From NCBI GenBank assembly GCA_964642795.1, contig CAZXRQ010000031.1:1-22923 (forward strand): a stretch of DNA of 22,923 nt, read 5' to 3'. Of this stretch, positions 21,077-22,923 are shown in pieces. A model generated the notes under the pieces. It was not told the DNA's origin and did not search any database. It worked only from the letters and a program-made list of their open reading frames with translations. Position numbers and translations under genes: made by a program. The stretch is from JAVVVD01 sp964642795. Its GTDB lineage: Bacteria; Bacillota; Clostridia; Christensenellales; CAG-138. How positions within the stretch are numbered: the stretch's first letter is position 1; every line of letters starts with the position of its first letter.

Positions 21077-21107
21077 TTTCATACTTGTTACACGGGAGGT
21101 GACCGCT

Positions 21108-21341
21108 TTGATCAGCAGATCCGACGGCAAATACATATTTGGCACCGCAAAGGTGGGTGAAAAAGGGCAGGTCGTCATCCCCAAGGACGCGCGGGATATA
21201 TTCGGCATAAAGCCCGGAGACAGCCTGCTGTTCGTTGGTGATGAAAAGACCGGCATAGCCATAATACGCAACGCACAGCTTGAGGTTTTTTTCGAAAATA
21301 TAATGGACGCCCATATGGCGGGCGGAAAGGACGAAACATGA
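21108..21341 (+). CDS. AbrB/MazE/SpoVT-type transcriptional regulator
   Basis: A 77-residue swapped-hairpin DNA-binding protein. The core GTAKVGEKGQVVIPKDARDI, FGIKPGDSLLFVGDE and GIAIIRN is the AbrB/SpoVT domain, which dimerises to bind DNA; a short helical tail follows. I place the start at TTG 21108-21110, because GGGAGGT (21094-21100) is then 7 bases upstream; the in-frame GTG at 21099 lies inside that ribosome site and cannot be used with it. The stop TGA overlaps the ATG of the ABC ATPase gene (ATGA at 21338-21341), so regulator and transporter are translationally coupled. This layout suggests it controls its own operon, possibly through the repeats upstream, which is an inference. Confidence 0.88.
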   Translation: MISRSDGKYIFGTAKVGEKGQVVIPKDARDIFGIKPGDSLLFVGDEKTGIAIIRNAQLEVFFENIMDAHMAGGKDET

Positions 21342-22078
21342 GTGAATACGCCATCCAAACCAAGGCGCTGACAAAGCGCTTCAAGGATAAACTCGCAGTA
21401 AACGGGCTGGAGCTTTCCGTGCGCGAGGGCGAGCTGTACGCGCTGTTAGGCGTAAACGGCGCAGGCAAGACCACTACGATTCGAATGCTTTGCGGCCTGT
21501 TGCCGCCAACCTCCGGCGACGCTACGCTGCTTGGATACAGCATTACCACCGACCCCGCCGCCGTGCGCAAAACGTTAAACGTTTCGCCGCAGGAGACCGC
21601 CGTTGCGCCAAACCTTACGGTGCTTGAAAACCTCGAACTAATAGCGCGCATATACGGCAGCGGCAAGCACGAGGCGTCTCAGCGTTCAAGTGAGTTTATC
21701 AAGGCACTCGACCTTGGCGAAGTTAAGAACAGCAAGGCAAAAACGCTTTCCGGCGGTATGCAGCGGCGGCTCAGCATCGCCATGGCGCTAATTAGCAAGC
21801 CGAAAATCCTCTTTTTGGATGAACCTACGCTGGGGCTGGACGTTATAGCCCGGCGGGAGCTTTGGCACACAATAGAGACGCTGAAGGGCAAGGTCACTAT
21901 AATACTTACCACACACTATATGGAGGAGGCGGAGCACTTGGCAGACCGCATTGGCGTTATGGCTAACGGGCAGCTCAAGGCGGCAGGCACCGCGAAGGAG
22001 CTTACCGACTTGACCGGCACGGGTACGCTTGAGGAGGCCTTCGTGACGCTGGCCGGTGCAAAGGAGGCTGCAATATGA
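21338..22078 (+). CDS. ABC transporter ATP-binding protein
   Basis: A 246-residue ATPase of the DrrA/NatA-type exporter group. Walker A is GVNGAGKTT (38-46), the Q-loop region VSPQETAVAPNLTV, signature LSGGMQRRL (137-145), Walker B ILFLDEPTLGLD (157-168) and H-loop TTHYMEEAEH (191-200, His193). The TTHYMEEAE wording is typical of drug, sodium or antibiotic exporters that pair with ABC-2 permeases. The ATG overlaps the regulator stop, and its own stop TGA overlaps the permease ATG (22075-22078). The substrate cannot be read from the sequence. Confidence 0.96.
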   Translation: MSEYAIQTKALTKRFKDKLAVNGLELSVREGELYALLGVNGAGKTTTIRMLCGLLPPTSGDATLLGYSITTDPAAVRKTLNVSPQETAVAPNLTVLENLELIARIYGSGKHEASQRSSEFIKALDLGEVKNSKAKTLSGGMQRRLSIAMALISKPKILFLDEPTLGLDVIARRELWHTIETLKGKVTIILTTHYMEEAEHLADRIGVMANGQLKAAGTAKELTDLTGTGTLEEAFVTLAGAKEAAI

Positions 22079-22815
22079 GAAAGATGCTCGCATTCGCATC
22101 GCGCACGGTAAAGGAGCTTGTACGCGACCCTCTAAACATTGGCTTCGGCATAGGCTTCCCGGTAGTACTGCTGCTGCTGCTTACCGCGATACAGGCCAAT
22201 ATACCCGTCAGTCTGTTCGAGCTGGATCAGCTTACCCCGGGCATAGCGGTGTTCGGCCTCAGCTTCATATCGCTGTTTTCCGCAACGCTTATCTCCAAGG
22301 ATCGCGGCACGTCCTTCCTTGCGCGGCTGTTCGCATCGCCGCTTACAGGGCTGGACTGCATACTGGGCTACACGCTGCCGCTGTTGCCAATCGCGCTTTT
22401 GCAGAGCATAGTGTGCTTCCTGCTTGCGGGCATACTTGGGATGCAGCTTACGCTCAACGTGCTGCTTTGCCTGGTCACGCTGCTGCCGGCGGCGCTGCTG
22501 TTTATCGGCCTTGGGCTGCTGCTTGGCAGCATACTTAACGACAAGCAGGTTGGCGGCATATGTGGCGCGCTGCTCACAAATCTCTCGGCATGGCTGTCCG
22601 GCACCTGGTTCGACCTCAACCTTGTAGGAGGCACGTTCAAGAGCATTGCCTACGCGCTGCCCTTTGCAAGGGCGGTCAACGCCTCCCGCGCAGCGCTTAC
22701 AGGCGATTACGCCGCCATAATGCCGGAGCTTTGGTGGGTGATAGGCTACGCCGTGCCGGTGTGCGCAGCGGCGGTATTCGTATTCTCCAAAAGGATGCGC
22801 AGCGGCAAGGTATAA
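22075..22815 (+). CDS. ABC-2 type transporter permease
   Basis: A 246-residue membrane protein with about six transmembrane segments (roughly residues 22-40, 55-74, 98-121, 126-152, 160-178 and 219-238) and no large extracellular domain, as in DrrB-like ABC-2 permeases. Features include the amphipathic N-terminal helix RTVKELVRDPLN before the first segment, SKDRGTSFLARLFASPLTGL in the first cytoplasmic loop and the GLLLGSILNDKQVGG stretch. It would form a dimer with the ATPase encoded just upstream (ATGA overlap). A long GC-rich hairpin follows 20 bp after its stop codon. Confidence 0.93.
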   Translation: MRKMLAFASRTVKELVRDPLNIGFGIGFPVVLLLLLTAIQANIPVSLFELDQLTPGIAVFGLSFISLFSATLISKDRGTSFLARLFASPLTGLDCILGYTLPLLPIALLQSIVCFLLAGILGMQLTLNVLLCLVTLLPAALLFIGLGLLLGSILNDKQVGGICGALLTNLSAWLSGTWFDLNLVGGTFKSIAYALPFARAVNASRAALTGDYAAIMPELWWVIGYAVPVCAAAVFVFSKRMRSGKV

Positions 22816-22835
22816 CGGAATCCTGCTCATACAAC

Positions 22836-22863
22836 AGCCGCCGGAGCATTCGCTCCGGCGGCT
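22836..22863 (+). terminator. Strong hairpin ending the ABC transporter operon
   Basis: A perfect 12-bp stem, AGCCGCCGGAGC (22836-22847) with GCTCCGGCGGCT (22852-22863) and a 4-base loop. No T-run follows at once; the next element is the palindrome at 22871-22898, whose right arm contains five T (CTTTTTCGA). The pair may act together as a terminator. Confidence 0.75.
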
Positions 22864-22921
22864 CAGATTGTCGAAAAAGTCAATTTTGACTTTTTCGAGC
22901 TTGCAGTCTTTGCCTCTCGCC
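22864..22921 (-). repeat. Dispersed intergenic repeat, copy 2 (inverted relative to copy 1)
   Basis: This segment, read on the minus strand, matches 2443-2500 at about 52 of 58 positions. It contains a perfect 13-bp-arm inverted repeat, TCGAAAAAGTCAA and TTGACTTTTTCGA around TT (22871-22898). The element continues toward the window edge, so its full extent is not seen. Confidence 0.8.
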
Positions 22922-22923
22922 TA

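Noticed and set aside
21099..21107. GTG start for the AbrB-type regulator
   Set aside because: The GTG lies inside the GGGAGGTG ribosome site, which fits the TTG at 21108 with 7-base spacing.

Overview
The window looks like a chromosome segment from a spore-forming member of the Clostridia. Three things support this: a yunB-type sporulation gene, a 47-residue protein resembling clostridial spore-surface proteins, and a T-box leader in front of pheST. Coding regions are GC-rich but use ATA as the main isoleucine codon. I see no phage, transposase, CRISPR array, rRNA or tRNA, and no clear sign of horizontal transfer. The lineage cannot be fixed from the window; an uncultured gut-type Clostridia is my inference.

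Layout. Bases 1-2293 hold the 5' part of a class A penicillin-binding protein (minus strand), divergent from yunB and an exported peptidoglycan-binding protein. Bases 2294-2525 are a hairpin-rich intergenic stretch; about 58 bp of it recurs inverted at the right end of the window. Bases 2526-10749 are all minus strand: an S41 protease, a nitroreductase overlapped by a MmcQ/YjbR gene, a membrane-anchored metallophosphoesterase, a stand-alone MreB, an 8-oxoguanine-deaminase-like amidohydrolase, a membrane-anchored NlpC/P60 hydrolase and a homocysteine S-methyltransferase. Bases 10881-14935 are plus strand: an archaeal-type class I lysyl-tRNA synthetase fused to a C-terminal tRNA-binding domain, the small spore protein, D-serine dehydratase and a DUF3842 protein. 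Bases 14998-18746 are pheS-pheT (minus strand) with their T-box leader. Bases 18762-20907 hold a SEC-C protein followed by a beta-CASP RNase (minus strand). Bases 21048-22863 are a plus-strand operon of an AbrB-type regulator and a two-gene ABC exporter.

Themes are cell envelope and sporulation (PBP, YunB, S41 protease, MreB, NlpC/P60, PG-binding protein) and translation (LysRS, PheST, T-box), with scattered amino-acid and nucleobase enzymes. Many genes have readable -35/-10 promoters with 17-bp spacers. I found no convincing new multi-gene defence or biosynthetic system. The most unusual items are the LysRS/tRNA-binding fusion, the structured intergenic repeat family, a possible leaderless gene, and a candidate forespore promoter on the small spore gene.
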